A program made the translations under genes and the position numbers. The notes under the pieces were generated by a model. That model saw only the letters and a program-made list of their open reading frames with translations, was not told where the DNA came from and did not search any database. Positions 54,584 through 63,588 of a stretch of 64,000 nt of DNA are shown one piece after another. Every line of letters starts with the position of its first letter. Within the stretch, counting starts at the first letter, position 1. The DNA is from Stappia stellulata DSM 5886 (GTDB lineage: Bacteria; Pseudomonadota; Alphaproteobacteria; Rhizobiales; Stappiaceae), in NCBI RefSeq assembly GCF_000423705.1, contig NZ_AUIM01000011.1, positions 372,001 through 436,000 on the forward strand. Direction: 5' to 3'.

Positions 54584-55840
54584 ATGAGCGCACCTGGAAA
54601 GAACATCCGCATCGACGGCGAACGGCTGTGGGACAGCCTGATGGAGATGGCGAAGATCGGTCCGGGTGTCGCCGGCGGTAACAACCGCCAGACGCTGACG
54701 GACGCCGACAACGAGGGCCGCAAGCTCTATCAGTCCTGGTGCGACGCGGCCGGCCTGTCGATGGGTGTCGACACGATGGGCAACATGTTCGCCCGTCGCG
54801 AGGGCACGGACGCCGACGCCAAGCCGGTCTATGTCGGCTCCCACCTCGACACCCAGCCGACGGGCGGCAAATACGACGGCGTTCTCGGCGTTCTCGGCGG
54901 ACTGGAGCTGATCCGCACGCTCAACGACCTCAACATCAAGACCAAACGCCCGATCGTGGTGGTCAACTGGACCAACGAGGAAGGCACGCGCTTCGCGCCC
55001 GCCATGCTCGCCTCGGGCGTCTTCGCCGGCACCCATGAAGAGGACTGGGCTTACGAGCGGGTCGACGCGGACGGCAAGAAATTCGGCGACGAACTGAAGC
55101 GGATCGGCTGGGTCGGCGACGAGCCGGTCGGTGCGCGCAAGGACGAGATCCATGCCATGTTCGAATTGCACATCGAGCAGGGGCCGATCCTGGAGGCGGA
55201 GGAAAAGGACATTGGCGTCGTCACCCACGGCCAGGGGCTGTGGTGGTTGCAGGTGACGGTGACCGGCAAGGACAGCCACACCGGCTCCACGCCGATGCCG
55301 ATGCGCAAGAATGCCGGTCTCGGAATGGCGCGGATGACCGAGCTGGTGCACGAGATCGCGATGAAGAACCAGCCGCGCGCGGTCGGTGCCATCGGCCATT
55401 GCGACGTTCACCCCAACTCGCGAAACGTCATTCCGGGCAAGGTGGTCTTCACCATCGACTTCCGCTCGCCCGACCAGGACACGCTCGACGGCATGAAGGC
55501 GGAGTTCGAGGCCAGGGCCCCGAAGATCGCCGAGGAGCTGGGTCTTGCGGTCGAGATCGAAGCTGTCGGCCATTTCGACCCCGTCACATTCGACGAGACC
55601 TGCGTCAAGGCCGTGCGCAACGCGGCCGAACGGCTCGGCTACTCGCATCGTGACATCATTTCCGGCGCCGGCCACGACGCCTGCTGGATCAACCGCGTCG
55701 CGCCGACGTCGATGATCATGTGTCCCTGCGTCGACGGGTTGTCGCACAATGAGGCGGAGGAGATTTCCAAGGACTGGGCCACCGCCGGCGCCGACGTGCT
55801 GCTACACGCGGTGCTGGACGCTGCGGAGATCGCGGAGTGA
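54584..55840 (+). CDS. M20 family Zn amidohydrolase, probable beta-ureidopropionase / N-carbamoyl amino acid hydrolase
   Basis: This 418-residue enzyme should hydrolyse N-carbamoyl-beta-alanine to beta-alanine, CO2 and ammonia. The zinc motifs are VGSHLDTQPTGGKYDGVLG and NWTNEEGTRFAPAML. Other marks are TGKDSHTGSTPM and SGAGHDACWINRVAPTSMIMCPCVDGLSHNEAEE. It could act on other N-carbamoyl amino acids, but the neighbours fix the likely substrate. ATG 54584 has an AGGAG site; a GTG sits at 54581. Its stop overlaps the start of the small AT-rich ORF as GTGA. Confidence 0.92.
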   Translation: MSAPGKNIRIDGERLWDSLMEMAKIGPGVAGGNNRQTLTDADNEGRKLYQSWCDAAGLSMGVDTMGNMFARREGTDADAKPVYVGSHLDTQPTGGKYDGVLGVLGGLELIRTLNDLNIKTKRPIVVVNWTNEEGTRFAPAMLASGVFAGTHEEDWAYERVDADGKKFGDELKRIGWVGDEPVGARKDEIHAMFELHIEQGPILEAEEKDIGVVTHGQGLWWLQVTVTGKDSHTGSTPMPMRKNAGLGMARMTELVHEIAMKNQPRAVGAIGHCDVHPNSRNVIPGKVVFTIDFRSPDQDTLDGMKAEFEARAPKIAEELGLAVEIEAVGHFDPVTFDETCVKAVRNAAERLGYSHRDIISGAGHDACWINRVAPTSMIMCPCVDGLSHNEAEEISKDWATAGADVLLHAVLDAAEIAE

Positions 55841-56094
55841 GGATTTTTTGTAAGATCACAGGCCGAAAAGCAAAAAAGATAAAAGGGCCTGCTGATTCTA
55901 CGCCAGTTTTTAAGTGTTTTGAGTCTGGGAGACCGTCAAACGAGGATAAATACGCTCATAAATTTGAGAAAATCGAAGATGCGGCAGTTTTTCTTATAGC
56001 AAATAAGGGGGCAGGAATTCGCGTTGGTGCGAATGGCCATGGAACGAACGAGAGATCAGCAATCTTGAGTAGAAATATCTTGATCGAACTGTAG
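55837..56094 (+). CDS. Unrecognised 85-residue ORF of low G+C inside the pyrimidine operon
   Basis: This frame starts at a GTG overlapping the amidohydrolase stop and ends 12 bp before the dihydropyrimidinase. It encodes a basic 85-residue protein with a short Cys-containing start (MRIFCKITGRKAKK). I do not recognise it. Its DNA has about 42% G+C over 55841-56090, counted by hand, against roughly 65% around it, and uses AT-rich codons such as AAA, ATA and TTT. It may be a recent insert that left the operon intact, or a non-coding patch with a chance frame. The ribosome site of the next gene lies at its end. Confidence 0.45.
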   Translation: MRIFCKITGRKAKKIKGPADSTPVFKCFESGRPSNEDKYAHKFEKIEDAAVFLIANKGAGIRVGANGHGTNERSAILSRNILIEL

Positions 56095-56106
56095 AGGGGA
56101 CCAGAG

Positions 56107-57564
56107 ATGACCAGCAAAGTGATCAAGGGCGGAACGGTCGTCACGGCCGACCTGACCTATGAGGCGGACGTCAGGATCGAGGGCGGAAAGATCGTCGAGA
56201 TCGGTCCGAACCTCTCCGGCGACGAGACGCTCGACGCGACCGGCTGCTACGTCATGCCGGGCGGCATCGACCCGCATGTGCATCTGGAAATGCCCTTCAT
56301 GGGCACCTATTCGACCGACAATTTCGATTCAGGCACCAAGGCGGCCCTTGCCGGCGGCACGTCGATGGTCGTCGACTTCTGCCTGCCCGCGCCGCAGCAG
56401 TCCCTGCTGGAAGCCATCCAGATGTGGGACAACAAGTCGACGATGGCCCATTGCGACTACTCCTTCCACATGGCGATCACCTGGTGGAGCGAGCAGGTGT
56501 TCAACGAGATGGAGACCGTCGTCCACGAGCGCGGCATCAACACCTTCAAGCATTTCATGGCCTACAAGGGCGCGCTGATGATCGAGGACGACGAGATGTT
56601 CGCCTCCTTCCAGCGCTGCGCGGCCCTCGGTGCGCTGCCGATGGTCCATGCCGAAAACGGCGATGTTGTCGCCGATCTCTCGGCGCGCCTTCTGGCGGAA
56701 GGCAACACCGGACCGGAGGCGCACGCCTACTCCCGCCCGCCCGAGGTCGAGGGCGAGGCCACCAATCGCGCGATCATGATCGCCGACATGGCCGGCGTGC
56801 CGCTCTACGTGGTGCACACCTCGTCGGAACAGGCGCATGAGGCGATCCGCCGGGCCAAGCAGAACGGCATTCGCTGCTACGGCGAGCCGCTGATCCAGCA
56901 TCTGACGCTGGACGACAGCGAATACCGTCACCCCGACTGGGACCATGCGGCACGCCGCGTGATGTCGCCGCCGTTCCGCGACAAGAAGCATCAGGACAGC
57001 CTCTGGGCCGGCCTGCAGGCGGGCACGCTGCAGGTCGTCGGCACCGATCACTGCGCCTTTTCAACGGAGCAGAAGCGCTACGGCGTCGGCGACTTCACCA
57101 AGATCCCGAACGGCACCGGCGGTCTGGAAGACCGCATGCCCATGCTGTGGACCCATGGCGTCGCCACCGGCCGGCTGACGATGAACGAGTTCGTCGCTGT
57201 GACATCGACCAACATCGCCAAGATCCTCAACATCTATCCGAGAAAGGGGGCGATCCTCGTCGGCGCCGATGCGGATATCGTTGTCTGGGATCCGGCCAAG
57301 GAGAAGACGATCACGGCTGCCAACCAGGTTTCGGCGATCGACTACAACGTCTTCGAGGGCAAGCATGTGAAGGGCCTGCCACGCTTCACGCTGACCCGCG
57401 GCCGTGTCGGCTTCGAGGACGGCAAGGTGATCGAGAAGCAGGGCCACGGCCAGTTCGTCAAGCGCACGCCGTTCCAGGCGGTGAACAAGGCGCTGTCGAC
57501 CTGGAAGGAACTCACCGCGCCGCGCAAGGTTGAACGCAGCGGCATTCCGGCGACCGGCGTGTGA
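56107..57564 (+). CDS. hydA: Dihydropyrimidinase
   Basis: This 485-residue cyclic amidohydrolase opens dihydrouracil or dihydrothymine to the carbamoyl amino acid. Marks are GGIDPHVHLEMPFMG with two zinc His, the carbamylated Lys region in FKHFMAYKGALM, HAENGD, VVHTSSEQA and GTDHCAFS. ATG at 56107 follows GAGGGGA. It produces the substrate of the amidohydrolase upstream. A terminator follows at 57570. Confidence 0.96.
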   Translation: MTSKVIKGGTVVTADLTYEADVRIEGGKIVEIGPNLSGDETLDATGCYVMPGGIDPHVHLEMPFMGTYSTDNFDSGTKAALAGGTSMVVDFCLPAPQQSLLEAIQMWDNKSTMAHCDYSFHMAITWWSEQVFNEMETVVHERGINTFKHFMAYKGALMIEDDEMFASFQRCAALGALPMVHAENGDVVADLSARLLAEGNTGPEAHAYSRPPEVEGEATNRAIMIADMAGVPLYVVHTSSEQAHEAIRRAKQNGIRCYGEPLIQHLTLDDSEYRHPDWDHAARRVMSPPFRDKKHQDSLWAGLQAGTLQVVGTDHCAFSTEQKRYGVGDFTKIPNGTGGLEDRMPMLWTHGVATGRLTMNEFVAVTSTNIAKILNIYPRKGAILVGADADIVVWDPAKEKTITAANQVSAIDYNVFEGKHVKGLPRFTLTRGRVGFEDGKVIEKQGHGQFVKRTPFQAVNKALSTWKELTAPRKVERSGIPATGV

Positions 57565-57569
57565 TCGTG

Positions 57570-57602
57570 ACGGCGGCCTTCCTTCAGGGAGGCCGCCGTT
57601 TT
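57570..57602 (+). terminator. Rho-independent terminator after dihydropyrimidinase
   Basis: ACGGCGGCC (57570-57578) pairs exactly with GGCCGCCGT (57591-57599); the stem extends inward with a TTCA loop, and TTTT follows. It separates the catabolic genes from the ABC transporter operon, which must have its own promoter within 57603-57658 or be read through. Confidence 0.82.
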
Positions 57603-57658
57603 CGCGACCATCGACACGTTAGACCCAAAAGGCCCCGAACGAGGGATAGGCGACCAAC

Positions 57659-58465
57659 ATGCAACCTCAGCCAGCGGAAGAGACGGTCCGCTCCGTCATC
57701 GACATCGCCAAGCTTTCCCTGACCTTCGAGACCAACGACGGTCCCGTCCACGCGCTCGCCGATATCGACCTCGATATCGGCGAAGGCGAATTCGTCTCCT
57801 TCATCGGCCCGTCGGGGTGCGGCAAGACCACGCTTTTGCGCGTGATCGCCGATCTGGAGAAACCGACCGGCGGATCGATATCGGTCAACGGCATGACGCC
57901 GGACGAGGCACGGCTGAAGCGAGCCTATGGCTATGTGTTTCAGGCGGCGGCGCTCTATCCCTGGCGCACCATTGCCGACAACATCGCCCTGCCGCTTGAG
58001 ATCATGGGCATGTCCCGGGCGGAACGCAGCGAGCGGATCGCCAGGAACATGGAGCTGGTCAATCTTGCCGGCTTCGAGCGCAAGTATCCCTGGCAGCTTT
58101 CCGGCGGCATGCAGCAGCGCGCCTCGATTGCCCGTGCGCTGTCGTTCGATCCGGACCTTCTGCTGATGGACGAGCCGTTCGGCGCGCTGGATGAAATCGT
58201 CCGCGACCATCTCAACGAGCAGCTTTTGAAACTGTGGGACAAGACCAACAAGACGGTGGTCTTCGTCACCCACTCGATTCCGGAGGCCGTGTTCCTGTCG
58301 ACCAGGATCGTGGTGCTGTGCCCGCGTCCGGGCCGCATCTACGACGTGATCGAAAGCGATCTGCCGCGCGACCGCACGCTCGACATTCGCGAATCGCCGG
58401 AATTCCTGAAGATCGCGCACCGCGTGCGCGAGGGTCTCAGGGCGGGGCATTCCTATGATGACTGA
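57659..58465 (+). CDS. NitT/TauT-type ABC transporter ATP-binding protein
   Basis: This 268-residue ATPase has Walker A GPSGCGKTTLLR, the signature LSGGMQQRASIARAL and Walker B LLLMDEPFGALD. It belongs to the nitrate/taurine/sulfonate subgroup that also includes thiamine-precursor transporters. It begins an operon with two small membrane proteins, two permeases and a binding protein. Because of the neighbouring catabolic genes, pyrimidine or pyrimidine-derivative import is likely. ATG at 57659. Confidence 0.94.
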   Translation: MQPQPAEETVRSVIDIAKLSLTFETNDGPVHALADIDLDIGEGEFVSFIGPSGCGKTTLLRVIADLEKPTGGSISVNGMTPDEARLKRAYGYVFQAAALYPWRTIADNIALPLEIMGMSRAERSERIARNMELVNLAGFERKYPWQLSGGMQQRASIARALSFDPDLLLMDEPFGALDEIVRDHLNEQLLKLWDKTNKTVVFVTHSIPEAVFLSTRIVVLCPRPGRIYDVIESDLPRDRTLDIRESPEFLKIAHRVREGLRAGHSYDD

Positions 58466-59012
58466 GACCGTGCGGTTTCGCATCGGCTGGCGCGCGACCG
58501 AAATGACGCGCTCGCGCGACGGCGGTGTCGACCGTTTCACCATCGTCTCGCACCAGAAGCCGCTCGCGACGATGCTGGCCGGCCTCCCGGTCGCCATTCT
58601 TGCCGTTGCGACGGTGACCTACGCCATGGCGCATCGCGATATCGTGACGCTCGTGATGGCCGCCCTGCTCGGCTACATGCTCTACGAACTTGCGCGGTCG
58701 AATTTCGGCACCGTCCTGCTGTGTCTCGGGCGAGAGGTCGAGGCAACCTCGATGCTGGTGATCCCTGGCCTCGGCGCCTTGCCGCTCGGGCCGACGCGCA
58801 GATGGCCGCTCGACGCGGTGTCGAGCGTCTCGATGGGGCAAACGGAATACGGCAAGGCCAAGACCAAGCCGGTCGACTGGCCGGGTTACGGCCTCGACGT
58901 CAAGACCGCCGACAGCGGATCCCGGCGCCTGGTGTCCGGCATCACGCTGGAGCAGGCCGGAGCCGTGCGGACTGCGCTTCTGGATCGGATGGAACGGGGG
59001 CGCGAGGAATGA
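58455..59012 (+). CDS. Two-helix membrane protein in the ABC operon (first)
   Basis: This 185-residue protein has two hydrophobic segments at about residues 35-78. A soluble C-terminal domain follows (LCLGREVEATSML...) and ends with an LDRMERGREE tail. I do not recognise a family. The start overlaps the ATPase stop by 11 bp, and the stop overlaps the next gene as ATGA, so it is tightly bound to the transporter operon. Its layout matches the next protein. It may be an accessory subunit. Confidence 0.75.
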   Translation: MMTETVRFRIGWRATEMTRSRDGGVDRFTIVSHQKPLATMLAGLPVAILAVATVTYAMAHRDIVTLVMAALLGYMLYELARSNFGTVLLCLGREVEATSMLVIPGLGALPLGPTRRWPLDAVSSVSMGQTEYGKAKTKPVDWPGYGLDVKTADSGSRRLVSGITLEQAGAVRTALLDRMERGREE

Positions 59013-59623
59013 CCGCGACGTCGCTCGATTCGCGCAATGACCTGCCGCAGGCGGGACACACGGTCCAACTCGGTCGCGTGTGTGTCCATTCCGATGATGT
59101 CGGAACGCGCATTGATATTCCCTCGCGTCGCCCGGGTCCGGTCGTGGTCTTTTTGGGGGTCTGTTTGGCGGCGTGGACCTTTGCCGGCGTCGTATCGTTT
59201 TCCGCCTTCCTCGGCACGCTCGCAGGACCAGCGGTCTTTGCGATGTTCATCGGTGTGTGGTGCGTGGTCTGGGCGGGTGGATGGGTCGCCATCGCTGCGG
59301 CCTTTCTTTGGATGCTTGTCGGGCGCGAAGTGGTGATCCTGCGCGACGGCATCCTGACGAAACGGGTGATCCTCCCCTGGGTCGGCGTCAGCCGCCGCTA
59401 TCACGCGACACTGATCCGGAATCTCCGGCGCAACATGACGACCGGCGATCTGGAAACCCCTCAGAAAGACGGTGCCGGAATTCCGCTCGGTCGCTATGGC
59501 GCGCTGGCCTTCGATCATGATGGCGAGACGGTCTATCTGGGGGCCGCGCTCGGTCCCGCGGCAGCCGGGGTCCTCATGGAAACAATCGAAACCTGGCTCA
59601 AACAGCAGGGAGAGCCCGCATGA
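59009..59623 (+). CDS. Two-helix membrane protein in the ABC operon (second)
   Basis: This 204-residue protein has hydrophobic segments at about residues 45-70 and 77-101. The segment LVGREVVILRDGILTKRV follows, then a soluble region ending in an amphipathic ETWLKQQ tail. The two-helix-plus-domain layout is like that of the preceding gene, suggesting an old duplication. No family is recognised. ATG at 59009 overlaps the previous stop. A 97-bp gap follows before the permease gene. Confidence 0.75.
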   Translation: MTATSLDSRNDLPQAGHTVQLGRVCVHSDDVGTRIDIPSRRPGPVVVFLGVCLAAWTFAGVVSFSAFLGTLAGPAVFAMFIGVWCVVWAGGWVAIAAAFLWMLVGREVVILRDGILTKRVILPWVGVSRRYHATLIRNLRRNMTTGDLETPQKDGAGIPLGRYGALAFDHDGETVYLGAALGPAAAGVLMETIETWLKQQGEPA

Positions 59624-59720
59624 AGAGGCACAGCCGAATCCTCGGCCGATCCCGCAAGCGCGCCGTGTCGACATCCGGCATGGCGGTTGGTGCGCCACAC
59701 GCCCGAGCGGAGGTGTGGAC

Positions 59721-60641
59721 ATGACGTCAGAGACCCTCTCTCCCCCGGTCCGCTCGCCCTTCGCCGGCCTGATGTCGGGCACGGCAGGCCCGGTCCTGGT
59801 CGTGGTCGCCGCGCTGCTGGCGGTCTGGTATCTCGCGGCCGTTATGCTGAACACGCCGTTCCAGCGCGATATCTACAAGCGCGGCGGACTGGAGGACGTG
59901 TCCCTCGTTCAGTTGATGACCGACACGTTGGCGCAGGATCGTCCCGTGCTGCCGTCGCCGCATCAGGTGGCAGTGGAAATCTGGGAGACAACGGCCGAGA
60001 AGAAGATCACCTCCAAGCGCAGCCTCGTTTATCACAGCTCGATCACGCTCTCTTCCACGTTGCTCGGCTTCCTGATGGGCACGACGCTCGGCATTTTGCT
60101 TGCCATCGGGATCGTGCACAGCCGCGTGCTGGACAAGAGCCTGATGCCCTGGGTGATCGCCTCGCAAACGATCCCCATCCTTGCCATCGCGCCGATGATC
60201 ATCGTGGTGCTGAACGCCATCGGCGTTTCCGGGCTTTTGCCCAAGGCACTGATCTCGACCTATCTGTCGTTTTTTCCCGTCACCGTCGGCATGGTGAAGG
60301 GGCTGCGCTCGCCCGAGATCATCCAGCTCGACCTGATGAAGACCTATTCGGCGAGCGCGTCGCAAACACTGTGGAAGCTCCGCCTGCCGTCGGCCGCCCC
60401 CTATCTCTTCGCATCGATGAAGGTCGGCGTGGCGGCGAGCCTTGTCGGCGCCATCGTCGGTGAATTGCCGACGGGCGCGGTCGCCGGTCTCGGCGCGCGC
60501 CTGCTCGCCGGGTCCTATTACGGCCAGACCGTCCAGATCTGGTCCGCACTGATCGTCGCCGCGATCCTGGCGGCCGGTCTTGTGTCGCTGATCGGGCTTG
60601 GCGAGCGAATTGTTCTCAAGCGGATGGGAATGGCGCGATGA
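59721..60641 (+). CDS. ABC transporter permease (BPD_transp_1 type), first
   Basis: This 306-residue permease has about six helices and the EAA-like cytoplasmic loop IQLDLMKTYSASASQTLWKLRLPSAAPYLFASMK. The start is ATG 59721, with GGAGG 7 bp upstream; the open frame to 59472 runs through the preceding gene in another phase. It pairs with the next permease. Confidence 0.92.
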   Translation: MTSETLSPPVRSPFAGLMSGTAGPVLVVVAALLAVWYLAAVMLNTPFQRDIYKRGGLEDVSLVQLMTDTLAQDRPVLPSPHQVAVEIWETTAEKKITSKRSLVYHSSITLSSTLLGFLMGTTLGILLAIGIVHSRVLDKSLMPWVIASQTIPILAIAPMIIVVLNAIGVSGLLPKALISTYLSFFPVTVGMVKGLRSPEIIQLDLMKTYSASASQTLWKLRLPSAAPYLFASMKVGVAASLVGAIVGELPTGAVAGLGARLLAGSYYGQTVQIWSALIVAAILAAGLVSLIGLGERIVLKRMGMAR

Positions 60642-61795
60642 TGTCTGTTGCACAGCCCGCAGCCCCGAAGACCCCCGTTGCCCGGATCCTGTCGACCGGT
60701 GCGCTCGGTGTCGCGGTTGCCGCAAGCCTGTTGGCGGTGATCGATGGCGAGAGCCTTGAGCTTTATCTGATCGATACGCCGTCGCTGGCGCTTGCCGTCG
60801 GGGCCGCGATTGTTCTTCTTGCGGCCTACCGCTTTGCCCGGGTCGGCCGGGTTTATGCATGCCTTGGACTTGGGGCGGGCTCCTATGCGCTCGCCTTTTC
60901 CCTGATCGCACTGATTACACCCCATACGGGCGACGCCGGAGCCGGGTTCTGGGCCTATGTGGTGGTTGCCTGGGCAATGGCCTGGCTCTGCGTGGAGGAA
61001 ATGGCGGCGCTTGAGCCGCGCGATCCGATGCTGCGGCGACTGGTGTCGCTGGCGATCCCGCTGACCTTCGGCATCTGGCTGCTGATCCTGTGGCAGGTCC
61101 TGGTGGTCGGGTTCGCCGTGCCGCGGGTTCTGCTTCCGCCGCCCTCGGAGGTTTGGCTTCGCCTGCTGGCGTCCCCGGAGGTCCTTTGGAAGGACTTCCA
61201 GCAGACGTTCCTCAAGGGCGTGCTGATCGGCTATGCCATTGGCTGCGCCTCCGGGTTCCTGATCGCCATTCTGGTCGACCGGGTGCCTTTCCTGCGCCGC
61301 GGCCTGCTGCCCATCGGCAATCTGGTGTCGGCTCTGCCGATCATCGGTGTGGCGCCAATCATGGTGATGTGGTTCGGCTTCGACTGGCCGTCCAAGGCCG
61401 CCGTCGTGATCATCATGACGTTTTTTCCGATGCTGGTGAACACGGTGACGGGGCTTGCAGCAGCAGACCGGATCCAGCACGATTTGATGCACACATATGC
61501 GGCAGACCACCGCCAGACACTGGTCAAGATGCGGCTGCCGATGGCCATGCCCTTCATCTTCAATGCCTTGAAAATCAACTCGACGCTTGCGCTCATCGGG
61601 GCCATTGTTGCGGAGTTCTTCGGCACGCCCATCGTGGGGATGGGATTCCGCATTTCCACCGAAGTCGGGCGCATGAATATCGACATGGTCTGGGCGTCGA
61701 TTGCCGTTGCGGCGCTCGCCGGATCGCTTTTTTACGGCTTGGTGGCGCTCGTTGAGCGGGTCGTCACCTTCTGGCATCCGTCAGTCCGGGGATAA
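60638..61795 (+). CDS. ABC transporter permease, N-terminally extended
   Basis: This 385-residue permease has a second EAA loop, IQHDLMHTYAADHRQTLVKMRLPMAMPFIFNALK. About 110 extra N-terminal residues carry several more hydrophobic helices (LGVAVAASLLAVI, LALAVGAAIVLLAAY, GAGSYALAFSLIALIT), which is not usual for this family. It overlaps the first permease as ATGA. The two permeases form the channel. Confidence 0.9.
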   Translation: MMSVAQPAAPKTPVARILSTGALGVAVAASLLAVIDGESLELYLIDTPSLALAVGAAIVLLAAYRFARVGRVYACLGLGAGSYALAFSLIALITPHTGDAGAGFWAYVVVAWAMAWLCVEEMAALEPRDPMLRRLVSLAIPLTFGIWLLILWQVLVVGFAVPRVLLPPPSEVWLRLLASPEVLWKDFQQTFLKGVLIGYAIGCASGFLIAILVDRVPFLRRGLLPIGNLVSALPIIGVAPIMVMWFGFDWPSKAAVVIIMTFFPMLVNTVTGLAAADRIQHDLMHTYAADHRQTLVKMRLPMAMPFIFNALKINSTLALIGAIVAEFFGTPIVGMGFRISTEVGRMNIDMVWASIAVAALAGSLFYGLVALVERVVTFWHPSVRG

Positions 61796-61829
61796 CCGAC
61801 GGCGGGGCCGAAACCAGAGGGAGTTGGAC

Positions 61830-62807
61830 ATGAGAAAGACTTTGCTAGCCGCGGCCGCGATGGCCCTGGTCCTCGGGCCGGCACAGGCGGCCGACGAGGT
61901 CACGCTGCAGCTGAAGTGGGTCACGCAGGGCCAGTTCGCCGGCTATTACGTGGCGCAGGACAAGGGCTTCTACGACGAGGAAGACCTCGACGTCACGATC
62001 AAGCCGGGTGGGCCGGATATCGCTCCGCCGCAGGTAATCGTCGGTGGTGGCGCCGATGTGATCGTTGACTGGATGCCGTCGGCCCTTGCCAGCCGCGAAC
62101 GCGGCGTGCCGCTCGTCAACATCGCCCAGCCGTTCAAGAAATCCGGCATGATGCTGACCTGCCTGAAGGAAACCGGCATTACCAAGCCGGAGGATTTCCG
62201 CGGTCGCACGTTGGGCGTCTGGTTCTTCGGCAACGAGTATCCGTTCCTCTCGTGGATGAGCCAGCTCGGCATTCCGACCGACGGCAGCGAAAACGGCGTG
62301 ACCGTCCTCAAGCAGGGCTTCAACGTCGATCCGCTGTTGCAGAAACAGGCCGACTGCATCTCGACCATGACCTACAACGAGTACTGGCAGGTGATCGATG
62401 CGGGCATTCCCGAGGAAGAGCTGATCGTCTTCAAATATGAGGAACAGGGATCGGCGACGCTGGAGGACGGGCTTTATGTTCTTGAAAAGAACCTCGAGGA
62501 CCCGGCCTTTGTCGACAAGATGGCCCGCTTCGTGCGCGCGTCGATGAAAGGCTGGGAGTATGCCCGCGAGAACCCGGACGAGGCTGCCGACATCGTTCTG
62601 GAAAACGATGCCACGGGTGCGCAGACCGAAAAGCATCAGCGGCGCATGGTGCGCGAGATCAACAAGCTGACGGAAGACACCGACGGGACCCTTGAGCTGG
62701 AAGACTACCAGCGCACGGTGATGACACTGCTCAGCGGCGGATCTGACCCGGTGATCACCAGGGAGCCTGAGGGCGCAACCTCGACGGTCGTCACCGACAA
62801 GATGTAG
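61830..62807 (+). CDS. ABC substrate-binding protein, NMT1/THI5-like
   Basis: This 325-residue periplasmic protein has a signal peptide ending near AQA (residue 20). The core is the NMT1/THI5-like fold: VTLQLKWVTQGQFAGYYVAQDKGFY, VIVGGGADVIVDWMPSALASRERGVPLVNIAQ and LGVWFFGNEYPFLSW. This family binds pyrimidine-type thiamine precursors (as ThiY does) and other small molecules. The pyrimidine-degradation neighbours make a uracil-like or related ligand plausible. ATG at 61830 follows GAGGGAG. Confidence 0.92.
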   Translation: MRKTLLAAAAMALVLGPAQAADEVTLQLKWVTQGQFAGYYVAQDKGFYDEEDLDVTIKPGGPDIAPPQVIVGGGADVIVDWMPSALASRERGVPLVNIAQPFKKSGMMLTCLKETGITKPEDFRGRTLGVWFFGNEYPFLSWMSQLGIPTDGSENGVTVLKQGFNVDPLLQKQADCISTMTYNEYWQVIDAGIPEEELIVFKYEEQGSATLEDGLYVLEKNLEDPAFVDKMARFVRASMKGWEYARENPDEAADIVLENDATGAQTEKHQRRMVREINKLTEDTDGTLELEDYQRTVMTLLSGGSDPVITREPEGATSTVVTDKM

Positions 62808-62824
62808 GGTGTTGATCCGAAAAT

Positions 62825-62886
62825 TCACGGCGCAGGATGTGCATTCGCATCCTGCGCCGTGATCAATGCAATCCGGATTGCTTTTT
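62825..62886 (+). terminator. Hairpin pair after the binding-protein gene
   Basis: A perfect 15-bp stem, TCACGGCGCAGGATG (62825-62839) with 62848-62862, closes on a short loop. It has no T-run, but a second small palindrome GCAATCCGGATTGC (62868-62881) is followed by TTTTT. Together they look like a terminator for the transporter operon. Confidence 0.7.
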
Positions 62887-63588
62887 CGCCACAAGGTATT
62901 TTTGCGGAAACGGGGCGGGTCGGAAAAAAGTCCCGTTTTCCGGTTGTTGCGACGCAAGCAAACGGTGGTGCCTTGCGGCGTTTGGCCGACGCCGTCGCAT
63001 TCCGGGAGCGACCGCGGTGTCCCGTGTTCGGGGATGCGTCCATCACGGCAATGTCCGTCGAAACGGGCAAACTTGTGCTGTCCCCGGTGCTTGTCGGCGG
63101 GATCTCCGTCATTGCGTGGCAATCCTCGCGGAGCGCGAGGGGGATCGCCATTGGCGAGGCCCGAGCGGTCGGTAACCGTCAGGCCTTGAACGGCGGTCAT
63201 CGAACAAAAGGTGCGCGGCGCCAGGACCTCTGGGGGACCTGGGGCGTCGTCATCACCGACGAAAACCATGGCCGTAAACGCCGATTTCGCGAATGCTCAC
63301 AGTTGGCAGGATGGGGCCGGTCAGCGGCGGCCCTCCCATGTTTTCCGCGAGCCCGGTGGATCGCCGGGATGTCCCCCGGGACCGCGCGATCCATTGAAGG
63401 CCTTGCCCCGCTGTTTGCCGAGCAATGCGGACTCATCCGGATTGTCCCGCTTAATGGGGCTAGCATTGGGCGCCTTGGAGAAGCAGGATGGAAGCCGCCT
63501 GTGGACGAATGTTCTTTGCGTTCCGGCCGTGTTTCGCGTCTATTCGTTCCGTTTAATGGCCCCGATTGATGCATCTGGAGATGTCCGA
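62887..63588. other. Gap without a convincing gene
   Basis: This stretch holds no recognisable gene. An open frame of about 236 codons on the plus strand begins at 62859, inside the hairpin, with no ribosome site and no family resemblance. A promoter for the gene at 63589 should lie at its right end, but I could not place it. Confidence 0.5.

Noticed and set aside
62859-63569. Possible 236-residue protein
   Set aside because: It begins inside a terminator hairpin, has no ribosome site and resembles no family.
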